Assembly (NCBI GenBank): GCA_034769895.1
Contig: CM068368.1
Location: 336,745,076-336,809,075, forward strand
Length of the DNA stretch: 64,000 nucleotides
Source of the DNA: Magicicada septendecula
Lineage: Eukaryota; Arthropoda; Insecta; Hemiptera; Cicadidae
Reading direction: 5' to 3'
The translations under genes were made by a program, and so were the position numbers. The notes beneath the pieces are model-generated. The model was given only the letters and a program-made list of their open reading frames with translations, had not been told where the DNA came from and made no database searches. Positions 23,286 to 36,322 of this stretch are shown here, piece after piece. Within the stretch, counting starts at the first letter, position 1; each line of letters opens with the position of its first letter.

Positions 23286-23919
23286 TGGCGACAGAATAAC
23301 ATTGCATTGCCAACCCAGCCTTCCGCTGAGTGAATGATTATTTATTGCCGAGGCTAAAACATATTAAAATAATCACATTTTGTATAAGCATTAATGAAAA
23401 TTAACAAGTTCTGAAGCCAAATAAAAAAGTGTGAATCGTTACTAACTGTCCAGTAATTATTTTCAATATATGTATGTTGTGTTTTGTGGCAGCGAGTAGA
23501 ATTAACCAACATTATTTTACGTTGGTAATATGTTCCCCCACTCAAGCGAGATTCGAGTTCCAGCCAGTTGGCGAACAATTCAAATCAAATACTACAATAT
23601 CGTAAAACAACTAAGATAGAATCTTTTAGTTGTTTTCTGGCAAAACAATTTGGCCCCTATCGGGAAGAAGTAAAGAGTGAGAAGGGACAGGTAAGGACAC
23701 ACAGGCTACACGACGCTTTTATAACACAGAACGCGTCCGACGTGCGACTTAATAACGTTTCGCAAATATAAACACTAAAACTCAAATCTAAAACTCAATA
23801 TTAAAATTAAATATAACACACGGCAAACACGACTTCCTACAAAGTGGCGCACCAACTAGTGAGGCTAGATTTACGAGAAAAATAATATCTAGCGGCAAGT
23901 ACGAGAGAAGACGAACAAG

Positions 23920-25857
23920 ATGAAGAGGGCATCATCACTGAGACGGACGAAGGAGGCCGAAAAAGAAGTTAGAGTGAGCGACAAGGAAGTGACTTCGGTC
24001 GAGGACGCCATACAATTTTTACCTCCCATGGAGCCAGTCAAACCCGTGCAGCCAGAGAATCAACCGAAGAAACCCACACAACCACAGGACGGGAGTTTAC
24101 TGGAAATAATGAGGGCGATAACGTCATTAAAGAAGATTTCAAGGAAGAATTTGAGAAAAATAAAGAGGAAATTAAAGAAAAATTGGACCAGAACAGGGAA
24201 GAAACCAATAAAAATATAGCATCACTAAAAGGAGATAACCAAAAACTCAGCCAGTAGATGGACGAAAATAATAAGACCATGAAAGAAAAAGTAGACAGCA
24301 ACAATAAAAAAATAGACGAACTGAAGCAAGACAGCCAGAGAAATATGGAGGTATTGAACAAGAAGATGGCTGAGAACAACGAAAAAGTGAATAAGAAGAT
24401 CGAGGAGGAGATGACGGGTATACGACAAGAGATTTCCGAAATACATGGAAAATGGGAAAATACGAGCCATGAACTGCAACAAACGAAGGAAGACTTCGGC
24501 GACCGAATAACTAATCTGGAAGAAGACGGCCAGATTCGGATAGAATCCATACGAACCGCAACCGAACAAAACATAACGCAGGTACGTACAGACTTTGGAG
24601 AGAAATGCCGGGAGATCGACACCGCCGTAAGCGAAGTTCGCGGGCAAGGTCAGCACAATAAAGAAAAAATTGAAGAGATCCAGAAACGAGAGATTGCCAA
24701 AATCAGAGAGGAGCTGGAAGTCATTAATAACAGACCACCAATAATATCACAATACCAGCACATGGACAACCGGGAGGTCATTAATTTCAGACAATACAAG
24801 CGAAACCCGATGGAGTTCCTAGAGAGAGGGGATGAACCACTGGCCAAGACTCGGGAGAACAGATGTACCATTATCCGAGGGTATTTGGACGAGTACTTCC
24901 GTGACATAAATGATAATTGGTGGACGGGTATGAGACATGACCTCACGAACTACGAGGAGTTTAAAGACGTGTTTAAAAGGAAATACTGGTTGGAGGCAAC
25001 ACAAAACATCATTCGAGATAGTATATTTCTGCAAGTATGACGCCAGCAGAGGGACGACTTTCACGGCATATTTCTTGGGAAAAGTATGTCTGGCAAGGAA
25101 TCTGGAGCCGAAAATCCCGGAAGAGAGCTTAGTAACGAAACTCGCCTTTCACTATGAAGAGGGCGTCTCCAGAGCGCGGCTGGGCAGTCAAATTAAAACC
25201 ATACAATCCATGGCAGCCCTATTAGAAGACTATGAAAGGGAGCGATACTACCGTAGGAGTCGACAGCGGGACGATAGAGGTGATAACAAAAATTTTCAGA
25301 ACGGCTACCAATTTAATAACAATAATTACCGCTCAAATTATAATAGCCGTAATAATACGAATAACCACCCCAACGAATCGCATAATAGACCAAATAATAA
25401 TCCGGCCAGTCAACCAAACAACAGGTATAATAACAACAATAGGCCAAACAATCAGTACAATGGGCCAAATAATCCACATCAACCCTATAGGCCGAATAAC
25501 ATGAACTACAACCGGCCAAATTTAAACAACAATAACAATGACAATAGGAATCGTAACAACCCAGATCGTAGCTATCATCAAGTACACTACATGAGAGCCA
25601 AAAGTGACGGGAGAAATAGGTCGTATTATCAGGGACGACGAAGTGCCGACCGAAATGCCTACGGACACCGATACAGTAATAGCAACTACGGACATGATAA
25701 TACATTCAACACGGGCCGAAGTCGTAGCCAAGAGGTATATAGGCATGACCGATACGAAGATCATAACCAGCCTGAACCCCGACCGTCAACGAGCGGAAGT
25801 CAGCCAACAAGTCAACAAGACAGGCGTGACGAACAGCCAGAGACGGTGTTAAACTAA
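23920..25857 (+). pseudogene. gag: gag of element B, second copy
   Basis: It is nearly identical to 14242-16179, with the same early frame loss, the same TAG before the coiled coil (24255-24257) and the same shift before the capsid end. Differences are single-residue changes such as Met to Thr (about 24968), Gln to Arg (about 25178) and His to Pro (about 25370). None repairs a break. Domains are as in the first copy: basic N-terminus, coiled coil, capsid-like domain, Asn/Arg-rich tail. Confidence 0.85.
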
Positions 25858-25865
25858 GAGCGGCA

Positions 25866-26558
25866 GTGAAAAAGCTACTTGTACCCTCACTGAACCAGTC
25901 TATTGGGTTAAATCGCAACGTTGCACAAACCAACGACGAACTCACAATTACGATCGTACGAAACAATTATTTAAAAAATATTGTAGAAGAATTGCTCGAG
26001 GAAAGTAATAACCAATCTGATAATAAACACAGCGAAATTGCTTATATCTCAACAAAAGTTAACGGAGTACCGACACAAATCATGACAGACACGGGATCAA
26101 ATATTTTGTTAATCGACAATATCGAACTTCAGAAGATCCAAGAAGCGAGTAAGACGACTATACTTATGCTACCCATCAGCAACATTGTCCTTGTAGGAGC
26201 GACCGGACGACAAAATAGAACTGTCCGAAAACAAATACAACTCGAACTGATGAGCAACGGACAAACAGTAACAGTGACGTTCTTAGTAGCCAGCGGATTA
26301 CCATTCCAGATGCTAATTGGTTGCGATATGCTGCGCCAGTACTCAGCCGTAATTGACTTAAGCAAATATAAGCTATTTTTGAAGAAGGGTGACATACAAT
26401 GGACAACCGAATTAACCAATAGTGACGAAATACAGCCGAATAAAACCATGTATCATATCCAGAAATACCGAAATACTGGGGAAGAGACACCGAACAATGG
26501 AATTTGTGACGAGACCGACAATGAAGAACTATGGCAAGAAAAAATCGAAGAAATCTGA
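25866..26558 (+). pseudogene. pol: Protease region of element B, second copy
   Basis: The protein is identical to the first copy over all 230 residues, with the Asp-Thr-Gly triad at about 26088-26096. The reading-frame relation to gag (different phase, GTG nine bases after the gag stop) is also the same. Confidence 0.85.
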
Positions 26559-26576
26559 ACTTTCCAGAGAGAGAAA

Positions 26577-27432
26577 ATGAACGCACAATTAACCGTTCAA
26601 CAAGCTGAACAACTGATAGAAGTGTATAATAGATACAAACACATATTTTCAGATACACCTGGGAAGGTCAGAGATTATCAGTGCGAAATTCAATTCCGAG
26701 AGCCTGTGAACTTGATAAAAAAATCTTACCCGATCGCATTTTCATTGAAGGAAGCGGTGAGAACAGAAATCAATCGGTTAATAGCAGAAGACATAATTGA
26801 ACCAAGCTACTCACCCTACACCAGCCCTATCCTAGCAGTTCCAAAGAAACACGGGAAGGTGAGAATATGTCTAGACGCCCGTGAGATCAATAAGCACATA
26901 GTAAATGATCGTACGTCCCCAGGGGAAATAGAAGAGATCCTGAAAAAGTTCTATGGGACCAAATTCATCAGTATATGGGACACTGTCTGCGGCTATTGGT
27001 AGGTCGAGTTACACCCATCCAGTAGAAAATACATGGCATTTATATTTGAAGGACGGAACTACTAATTCAAAAGATTACCCTTCGGATTGGTGAATTCGGT
27101 AGCAGTATTTGTAACCAGATGCATTACAGTTTACAACAGTCTATGTGGACGATTTATTAATAACATCAGATGTGTGGGATGAACATTGTCACCGAGTAAA
27201 GTACGTGCTAAAAAAACTATCAAACAACCATATAACCCTCAAACTGGAAAAATCAAAATTTTTGGCTGACGAAGTGCAATTTTTAGGGTTCAACTTGTCT
27301 GGAAATGGGATAACACCATCACAAGAAAAGGTTGAATGCATACAGAAGTTTCCAACACCTAAAAATAAGAAAACTCCAATCATTTCTCGGTCTGTGCAAT
27401 TATTACCGAAAGTTCTAAAAGAATTATTCTGA
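26577..27432 (+). pseudogene. pol: Reverse transcriptase of element B, second copy (broken)
   Basis: It has the same layout and the same lesions as 16899-17754: TAG at 27000-27002, a TAA about 60 bases later, loss before YVDD (27142-27153), and the final shift ending at 27432. The shared breaks show that the two copies descend from one dead element. Confidence 0.88.
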
Positions 27433-27456
27433 AATGACAGCCAAATTTTCACACCA

Positions 27457-27885
27457 TTGTCATCCAAGAACAAATGGACGTGGGGAGTCGAACAAGACAT
27501 AACACTCCAACTTATTAAAAACAAATTCATTGAGTCAGTAATGTTATGTCATCCTAATTTCACCAAACAATTCTATTTAAATTGCGACGCCAGTGACGTT
27601 AGCCTTGGATCCGTTTTGTACCAGGAGGATGAAGAGGGGAATCATTGTGTAATCAGTTTTGCAAGTAGAGTGTTAAACAGCAGTGAGAGAAATTACAATG
27701 TCACGGAGAAGGAATTGCTGAGCGTTGTATTTTCATGTGGAAAATTTAGAACCTACATCTTGGGGTACCCGATTACAGTAAGGACTGACCACAAGTCCAT
27801 ATCATTCCTCAGAAATTGTAAGTTAAGTCATGGAAGATTGACTAGATGGAGTTTGGTATTACAGGAATACAATTTAAATTGGGAA
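27457..27885 (+). pseudogene. pol: RNase H of element B, second copy
   Basis: It matches 17779-18207 apart from a Pro to Gln change (about 27570) just before the first RNase H metal-binding motif (LNCDASD). Signatures are otherwise intact. The pasted RT fragment follows at the same place. Confidence 0.88.
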
Positions 27886-28085
27886 GGTCAGAGATTATCA
27901 GTGCGAAATTCAATTCCGAGAGCCTGTGAACTTGATAAAAAAATCTTACCCGATCGCATTTTCATTGAAGGAAGCGGTGAGAACAGAAATCAATCGGTTA
28001 ATAGCAGAAGACATAATTGAACCAAGCTACTCACCCTACACCAGCCCTATCCTAGCAGTTCCAAAGAAACACGGGAAGGTGAGAA
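27880..28085 (+). repeat. ~0.2-kb copy of RT sequence in the linker (B, second copy)
   Basis: This repeats 26659-26864 of the same element and is identical in position and joints to the insert at 18202-18407. It was inherited through the array duplication, not made twice. Confidence 0.92.
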
Positions 28086-29421
28086 ACTACACATCCCGGG
28101 CAAGAAAAATGTTGTAGCAGATACCCTGTCCAGAGTAAACATTAAAGACCAGACGTACGAAGGAGAAAAGGAAACCATTATCAAAATATACCATATTATT
28201 AAGAGCAGAACTGACTTGGCCAACATCATGAAAGAAATGGAACGACAACAAGAACAAGATTCCAAACTAAGCAAAATTCTACAACACTTAACAGACAAAG
28301 ACGACCACGTATCCCAATTTTACTGCAAACACCAAGGAATACTTTTCATTAAAACACAATATAAATTCAACACCTGGAAAATAGCAATACCTCGAGCCAC
28401 AGAGAAAGACCTAATTCTCTATTATCATGAGAGATATGGGCACATGGGCGCATTAAAAGTGGTAAAGGCCTTACAAGAGCATGTATACATAAAAGATGCC
28501 AACAGAAAGGTACGGAAATGCATAAAACAGTGTCACATCTGCCAACTAGTGAAGGTCAACAATGACAGAAAGGAGGGCACCATGATACCGATAGCCACGT
28601 CTTGTAAATTGGAGAAAGTCTTCATTGACATATGCGGACCATTTCCGCGTAGTGGAGGAAAGCATCAGTACAAATACCTCATTATTGTGTTCGACCACTA
28701 CACAAGGTTCACAAAGCTTTACCCCAGCAATCGTGCCACTACCCAGAAAATTTTAAACTTAATACTAGTACCATACGTTAGTGAAGTTGGAACACCCAAA
28801 TGCATCATCACCGACCATGGAACGCAATTCAAGGGAAATAAATGGAAGAACACTTTACTAAATCATGGAATAAAAACGTACAAGACATCAGTGTACCATC
28901 CAAGCAGCAACCCTGCAGAGCGAGTCTTGAGAGAAGTGGGAAGAATCCTCCGTACATATTGTTACGATCAGCACGGTAAGTGGTCTAAATACATACCAGC
29001 AGCCGAAAACTTTATAAATTTATCACACCACCAATTTATTGAAACAACACCATACACAGCAATGTTCCAAAGACCACCACCAAGAGAGATTACTTCATTA
29101 ATTCAATTTCCCAATGGAACAAAATACCAGTTCGATAACGTGCAATTTCACCATAAGATACTAGAGAAGACGGACAAGATCAGACAAAAATATAAGCAAA
29201 TGCAACCGAAACCCATACAATATCAGATTGGAGAGCAAATACTACTTAGAAACAGAGGATTACCAAGTACCATGGAAGGGATACCCAAGAAGCTATTACT
29301 ACTTTACACAGGACCTTATATAGTAAATAAAGACAATCAAAATAACATATGAGATTGTAGACCCAAAGACGCAAAGAAGAAAGGGAACATATAAGCAATC
29401 CTCTATGAAAAAATATTATTA
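28079..29421 (+). CDS. pol: Integrase of element B, second copy
   Basis: The open frame runs to 29352 with the same HHCC and DDE residues as the first copy. Differences include Asp to Tyr just before the zinc-domain histidines (LILYYHER, about 28419), Ile to Ser (about 28726) and Ser to Gly (about 28976). Replacement changes in conserved regions fit neutral drift after duplication. The tail needs the same +1 shift. Confidence 0.85.
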
Positions 29422-29989
29422 AATGCAAGAAAAACATCCTGAAACCGATTAATAAATAACTAGTGTTAAAAAAGGAAGAATAATAAACAAAACAAATAAT
29501 AAAAAGATCATGTGTATCATACCCACTAATAATATCGCATCGCTAAGAGCTAAAGAGTGTGAATAAGAGAAAAAGATTATAATTTGAAACAATGTATTGT
29601 ATAAACTAAATGATAATAATGTGGAGAATCCCACAAATGATATTTATTTTATAGTCACACTAAGACTACTTATATAATTTTGTTAATGATTGACTGTAGA
29701 TAAGTCCAGCAATCATATGTATAATTGACGGCGGAGCAATGGAGTCAAAAGTACCCCTCCGATCCGATTCAATATAATGTTAGGGAATTAGATATCAAAG
29801 GGATAAGAACATTAAACAAAAATATAATACAAAAATCAAGAAGAATACTGACACTCAATAAAATATTAAGAACCGATAGCTCAAAACTAACCAGTGATTA
29901 AGAAAATAAATTGAAATAATGATTGATAATTTCAATCAAAAACCTGAACGATATTTGCTGAAATAATCAATTTTAGTGGCAGGGCAATA

Positions 29990-32235
29990 TGTAATGGTAC
30001 ATATCTTCAACAAACACTAATGAAGAAACATGATAAGAATAAATTATTAAATACTTAACACTATAATTAAAAGGGATGAGTCAGAGATAAAAGAATGGGT
30101 AATTAAAATAATAATATGATCAAGCATATAAAAGTAACCTCTGATAAGAGAAAAGTAACAAGCAACGAACCAAAACGTTGAAAACAATGATACAAGGCGA
30201 TTTAACCATAGTAACCCAATAGATGGTAAGTGAGAAAGTAGAACCAGCCCCAACACTAACGTAAGGATATATAAATTATAACAAAATAAGTGAGAAAGTA
30301 GAACCAGCCCAAACACCAATGAAAGGATATATGGATCATCACAAAATGAAGTGAATAAGTAGAACCAGCCACAACACCAGTGATAGACCAAATAAAGGGA
30401 AACCAGATGAGAAGGTGAAAACCATAAAATAAATGCAATGAAATGAAATGAAAAGAAATGGTAAAACACAAACAAATAACATATAATAGAAAAAGTTGAA
30501 ATGTTACAATCCAATAAAATAATGGAAAAAGAAACCAATGAATGATAATTGTAAATAATAATTATTAGTGTCAACCCAAACAAGCAATATAGATGATAAG
30601 TGTTAAATTTCAATAACTTAAATTTAGAAAAGTACACTAACCAAATGAATAGAGAGTAACTATGATAATAAATCAATCTAATACAACATGAACTTGTTAA
30701 CGTTATAATTGAACGTTGTAAAGTGAGAGATAGGGAATTAGAGAAATAATGAACATTGTAAAATGAGGAAGAGAATTTAAGTTGAGCAATACCCACCAGT
30801 AACACTTAAATCGAACGTATAGAGTGCAAGGTGATAGTGTAAAATACCAAATTAAATAGAACCCCATTGATAGGGATAGGCACTAATAAATCAGTGAAAA
30901 AACACTTAAGATTTAAGAGTGATAAAAAACCATCAGTGAGTGGTAAAAATGAGTGAAAGCTAATAATGGCTAATCACAGAAAGGACTGTGGCAATTAATA
31001 GCACATATCCAGTGAACACAAGTGTATTAATATCAAAATGAAACGAAGTGTAACAGACTAGATAAGTATGTTTTAGACAATAGTAGTACTTACTACTTGT
31101 CATGTTTTAGTGTGCCAATCTTAATGTTAAGTGTTAATTTATTAATTAATATTATTGCTCATGCATTCAAGAACGAATGATCATCATGGTATTAATAAAC
31201 AGAATACCTGATTTAATTAATAGAAATAAAAATCCAATATCATTAATTTAAAATGATACAATGAAGAATATTTTATTTTTTTGACAAACTGATAAAAAAA
31301 AAAGATGTTAATATTAGAATAGTAAACAGTTGTTGAAGATTCAGTTATGGCGTAATGTCATTTGGAATTAATCATAAGGAAATATCATTGTATTAATATG
31401 ATTAATTAATGTTTATGTTTTTATTTTTTATGTCATGTAATAATTATAACTCACCAAAGAATATGAGGAGATGAAGAGAATGAACATTGTGAGTAATGAC
31501 ATGCAATAATAATTATGTTTAATGAATAGGAGTATGGCTGTGGGAATTATACAGACCATAAACCTAAATGTTGTATTTTAAGTAATAGAGGATAAGAAAT
31601 AATAGTTCAATTATAAACAGGAGCAATAAATAAGAAACAAGATAAATTCAGACAAATCTAATGATACTGAAAAAGCAGTTATGACAATAGACAAGCCATA
31701 ATATGGAAACTAATAAAATAACATACAATTACTATAGAACAGACATAAAACCATTCAACAAATGAACAAATCATGTATAAAACAAGCCAGAACCTATACA
31801 AGGGGAAAATAAAATGTAATCTGTATAAATTAAGAAAAATAGCCACTTGCTGTTTAGGCCTAGGCAAATGCCTAACTGTAAAACAACAAAAACTACAAAT
31901 TGTAAGAATTAAACTATAACATTAGCAAAACTAAGACAAGTAAACAATAAAGGACAATTAGGGAATCATATTAAGAGAGAAATGTTAAAGTAATAATATA
32001 AAATAAGAAAGCAGTGTAATTAGATAATATCAACATAACTGTCCAAATGTTAATACATCAGTAAACCCAACCTTATGGGATGTTAAATTAATCTTTGAAA
32101 CAAAATACAAACAGTGTTGATGATATTTCATACTTAAAAAAGAATACCGAAGATTAATAGCAATCAGAAGATATGTAACCATTTTGAATAAAAATTCAAA
32201 TCTTCTAACAATGGTCTTAAGTCAAGTTTATCCAA
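29990..32235 (+). mobile_element. Third LTR of element B, left part (interrupted by C)
   Basis: It starts TGTAATGGTACAT and matches LTRs 1 and 2 up to TATCCAA, inside the CCAAT box. It is slightly more diverged than LTR 1 and LTR 2 are from each other, with several substitutions after about 30690 and small deletions. The three-unit 60-bp repeat is at about 30228-30410. The remaining right-hand ~0.7 kb of the LTR is absent apart from a short stub after C. Confidence 0.85.
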
Positions 32236-35200
32236 TGTAACGTACCAAATTGGCAGTTACATAAAATAACTATCTATTACGTCAAGTAAAGGGAGATCAT
32301 GAAAATATTTCAACGTGCATAAAAAAAGGAACAGGAGAATATAAACAAAGTGCGTATCTACGAACGAATATTATTGAAACAACCCAACAAAGAAGAAGGA
32401 AGAGTAATAAGGATATCATCGAGTACAAAAAAGAGAATATGACAACGAGCCAATATAATATGTTAGAATCCAGGCCCAATAGGTCCAAATAGTGAGGGGA
32501 TATGAGGAAAACAATTGTTAAAATGAAAAGGATACGAATCAAGTACAACCAAAAGGATGATAAAACAAACAAATTTGTTTATTAGTATAAAATACTATGG
32601 AACAATGACAACCACGAATAAAAATATGGAAGAATATGACAAGACTAAGGGAACATTGATTATTACAAATAATGTATAACCCAGGAGAACACCGATAGTG
32701 AGCAACAACTAACCAGAAGAAGAAAAGAAGAAGAAGAGGAAAGGAAACATACCATGAAGAATGAAGATAATGTATGAACAGTACAAGACATCAACATTCA
32801 CAAGATATACAAGGAACTAAAATTAATATAGTGACCGGAAGAAGTGTAATGATTATTCGAAGATCAATGACAAAGAAACCAGTGTTTAGCATCATTGAGT
32901 GATCACGAACAATAACAGTGAAAACTTAATATGAGTGTAACAACCTGTGATATGATAACCATTTTACCCCAAATAAACACCACAAACAATACAAGTGAAA
33001 ATGTTTATAACAGAGGAAAATGATTAACCATTATAAGTGAAAGAATCCAAGATTAACTAGTTAAAATGTACAGACAATTAGTGTGACAAGTTTAATCAAG
33101 ATTGTAACATCACATAAATAATCATTAAGACCACCAAAAGAAATATGAGACAGAACAGTAAATTAATTGTTCATAGGGACTAATAATAAAAGCTTTGTAA
33201 GCCTTAAAATGAAATGTGCCTGAATGCCATAGCAAGACAGGACAAAATATAAATGAATTCCAGAACAAACAGTAGCAAATAAGCTAGTTTGTTAGGGATA
33301 AAACAATCAATGTACCAAAAACTAGGTGCAACCCACCAAGGAATGTAATATTATTAGACTAAGAATACCTGTGTTATTGTTTCAACAAATAGTGTAAAAA
33401 TGTGTATAACTTAATGGTTAAACCATTGTAGTAGAATGCCATAATGAGATGGAAATAGTTGAGTCAAATACTGCATAAAAATATGTTGCACATTGTTGTC
33501 AGACAACTGACACATAACCTCACAGAAAGTGAAACTATAACATAAAATCATGTATATTAGTTAAACCAAGCAACTATCCACAATTGTTTCAAACAAAGAC
33601 TAGTTAAAAATAATAATGCAAACCAATAAATACCATATGTACTGAAGGACACAGCAAATGAATCAGATTGAATATGATATCACAAAGCCAAATGAACAGA
33701 ACCCCAATGTGACAAGATAGTTAGTCAAAAAGCATTATCAAAACTTATCAAAAGATTGTGAAAAATGTTACCAGTAGTTAGAGAAATGTCCAATACTGCT
33801 ATGAGAACACATCACAAATGTAATAGTAGTAGTTTAATAATTGAAATATTATAAACTAACTAACTGCACTTGTAAAACCAGATGTAAATAAACACTATAC
33901 TATAACTTGGAGAGCTTTCAGATAACGAAAAGTTAATAAATACATTGAACCAACAAGGTACAACAATTGTACACTATTTTAATTACTAACATTATATCCC
34001 TTGTGAAATAAAAGAATTAAATAAGTGACAAAAAGGAAAAATGAGAACAGAAAGTATTTTGATCATACTATAAGTATATAAAAAATAACATTTTTAGCAA
34101 AATAAAATGTAAACAAATGTAAATAAATGTACATATTAGTGTTAGGATATCAAACATATGTAATAGGATAAGGAATAATAGCGTTACATGTAATTATAAA
34201 CAATCGAACATGGTCGCTATGGACGCCATTAACAGATATTGTTTAAAATGTAAATATAACTATTTTATGTACTAACATGAAAGAGAAATGGACTCGAGAT
34301 GTTTAGTAGTAAGTATTACAGTGTAATTGTAACGAAATATGGTGAAACAAACTTATTTATATTAAGAATCACCATATGAGTTTTTGAGATGGCTAAGTGA
34401 ATTAATAATGAACGGATTTAGTGCTTGTTTAGACTTAAAATAAAGCCACAAGTGTCCGCGATTTAATGCCACTACCCAACCGACAATACGTCAAAAGATA
34501 AGAAAGTTATGACAATTATAAACTTTTCAATCATTTTGAGTATCCATGCATACGTCACACATAATCTCGAACCCACGCTAAAAATTGTAAAAAATTAAAA
34601 GTTTTATTTGACCAAAGTGTTTTGGGGTTGAGAGTTTGACCTTTTGAACCAATCAAATGGCTTAAAATGACCAGACGAGAAAGAGACGCTTCGGCGAAGG
34701 AATCATTCGTTCTGCATCACTCACGACGGGAGGTCTACGCAAAAAGTCAGCAAGATAATTTTGAAATGTGCGCATCACCTACAGTAATACGTAAACAGAC
34801 ACTAAACTATACACCACAATATATTACCGAGTGTCCAGTGAATTAAGTGAACAGTGAAATAACACGACCAGTGTATAATAAAGGTCATGTTTTGTGTATT
34901 AAATCAGGGAGTACAATACTTTAATTACTTTAAAGAAATTAATGGAAAATAATAATTTTCGTTAATGAACGAGAAATATTGTTTTGGACTGCACTAGTCA
35001 TAACGCTTGAGTGCTTAAACCATGATGGACAATTATCAGAGCTTAATAAATAAATTGTAGCACAATAATTAATTCAAAAATAATTATTTCACAATTAAAG
35101 AATAATTAAGAAAGGCGGAATTAACTTAGATACCGCTCATCAGTATATAGTATATAGTCGCTTACTTGACTAAACTTTTTGAATTAACAAATAATTATTT

Positions 35201-36305
35201 TCTTGGGCAAATATTTTAAATAACTGATAATTATACGTCAAATAATTTATAAATAGAATGTTTGTGATCATACCATTAAGAATTTTATAAATAACATACT
35301 TATGCTAAATAATGACTTATGTATACTAGGTAAACTAACCTAGAACTGATGAATATAATTTTGTCACAAAGAAACAATTCTGTTCTTGAATAATTTTACT
35401 GAAATGAAAGCTATAACAAGAGTTTTTTTTCTCTAGATTTTTTTTCTTGCCAGTACATGGTTTTGCTAATTAATGAATAAATAATAATAATATTTTTAAC
35501 AGTGCAAATCTCAGAGCACGTGTTGACCACAACTGCTATATACGTTTGCATAGCGTACGATAGTACGATATATCGGTTATGGTACCGAGTTTTATAATTT
35601 TAAATTTTGTTCTTTTTTATAGTAATAGATAATTAAATATTGTTAATTAAAGTCACATCTTGTAATCTGGTATCATGTATCTTCAAAGAACTCGCTAATT
35701 TGGTAATATAATTGAATAAAGTGAACCTAACCTCGTTCACCAAAAACATTGTACCATACAACAGTGTTACCAGCCTTGAGGTACAGAGATCTCAGGAATT
35801 GTTTAAAGTTGTTATTGTTTGTAAAAGATATTATTAATTGTTTTTAAAAGAGTTTATTGAATTTAATAATTGTGAATAAATCCCCAGTTTATTTATCAGT
35901 GGAAACAGAGTTTTGATTTCTATACAATAGAAAAGTAGTTTAATTTTTTCATGAACAGTTCTCTCATAAGGTGGCGATCACTGATATCATTCAAAGTGCA
36001 ATTGAACATTTAATTCATTTTATTATTTATGTGCATTCTTTGTGATATTCAAAAGGAATATCTATGTATGTATGTCAAGTGTTTTTACAGTAGAAGAAGT
36101 CACCATCGAGAATATTGAAGACATCCAGATATGGTAAGTGGGGAGGTTGACACAGTGAAGTGATAAATACTCTTTTAAAACACAAACTTTAAACGTGAAC
36201 ACTCATTCAATTTTAATAATCATATCCAATAATAATTATAAACAATAACATCACCTACTCGACTTGAGTATCTACACATCTATATTAATTATCTGTTTGG
36301 TAACA
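32236..36305. mobile_element. Element C: 4.07-kb non-coding insertion, probable giant solo LTR
   Basis: The ends read TGTAACGTACCAAA ... TTTGGTAACA, a TG...CA element with short imperfect inverted termini. It is flanked by the 4-bp target duplication CCAA (32232-32235 and 36306-36309). Removing it and one CCAA rebuilds the B LTR across the joint (compare 12881-12904). There is no coding frame of note over 4 kb. It carries CCAATCA (34649-34655) and AGAGACGCT (34682-34690), like the A and B LTRs. The size is unusual for a solo LTR, so a non-autonomous element is the alternative. Confidence 0.75.
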
Positions 36306-36322
36306 CCAATCAGAATCTTTGA
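36306..36322 (+). mobile_element. Stub of the third B LTR after element C
   Basis: CCAATCAGAATCTTTGAG matches B LTR 1 from 12886. From 36323 the sequence is coding sequence of a Mutator/YqaJ gene. The array therefore ends in a rearrangement joint rather than at an LTR terminus. Confidence 0.75.

Larger units (their letters stand above)
10573..36322 (+). mobile_element. Tandem array of Ty3/gypsy element B: LTR-internal-LTR-internal-LTR
   Basis: LTR starts (TGTAATGGTACAT) lie at 10573, 20312 and 29990. Internal regions at 13608-20311 and 23286-29989 match with offset 9678 and very few differences. Adjacent units share one LTR, which is what unequal crossing-over between the two LTRs of one provirus produces. 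Both internal copies carry identical stops, frameshifts and an identical internal duplication. The third LTR is interrupted by element C (32236-36305), resumes for a few bases, and ends at about 36322 inside a Mutator/YqaJ gene. Confidence 0.9.
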
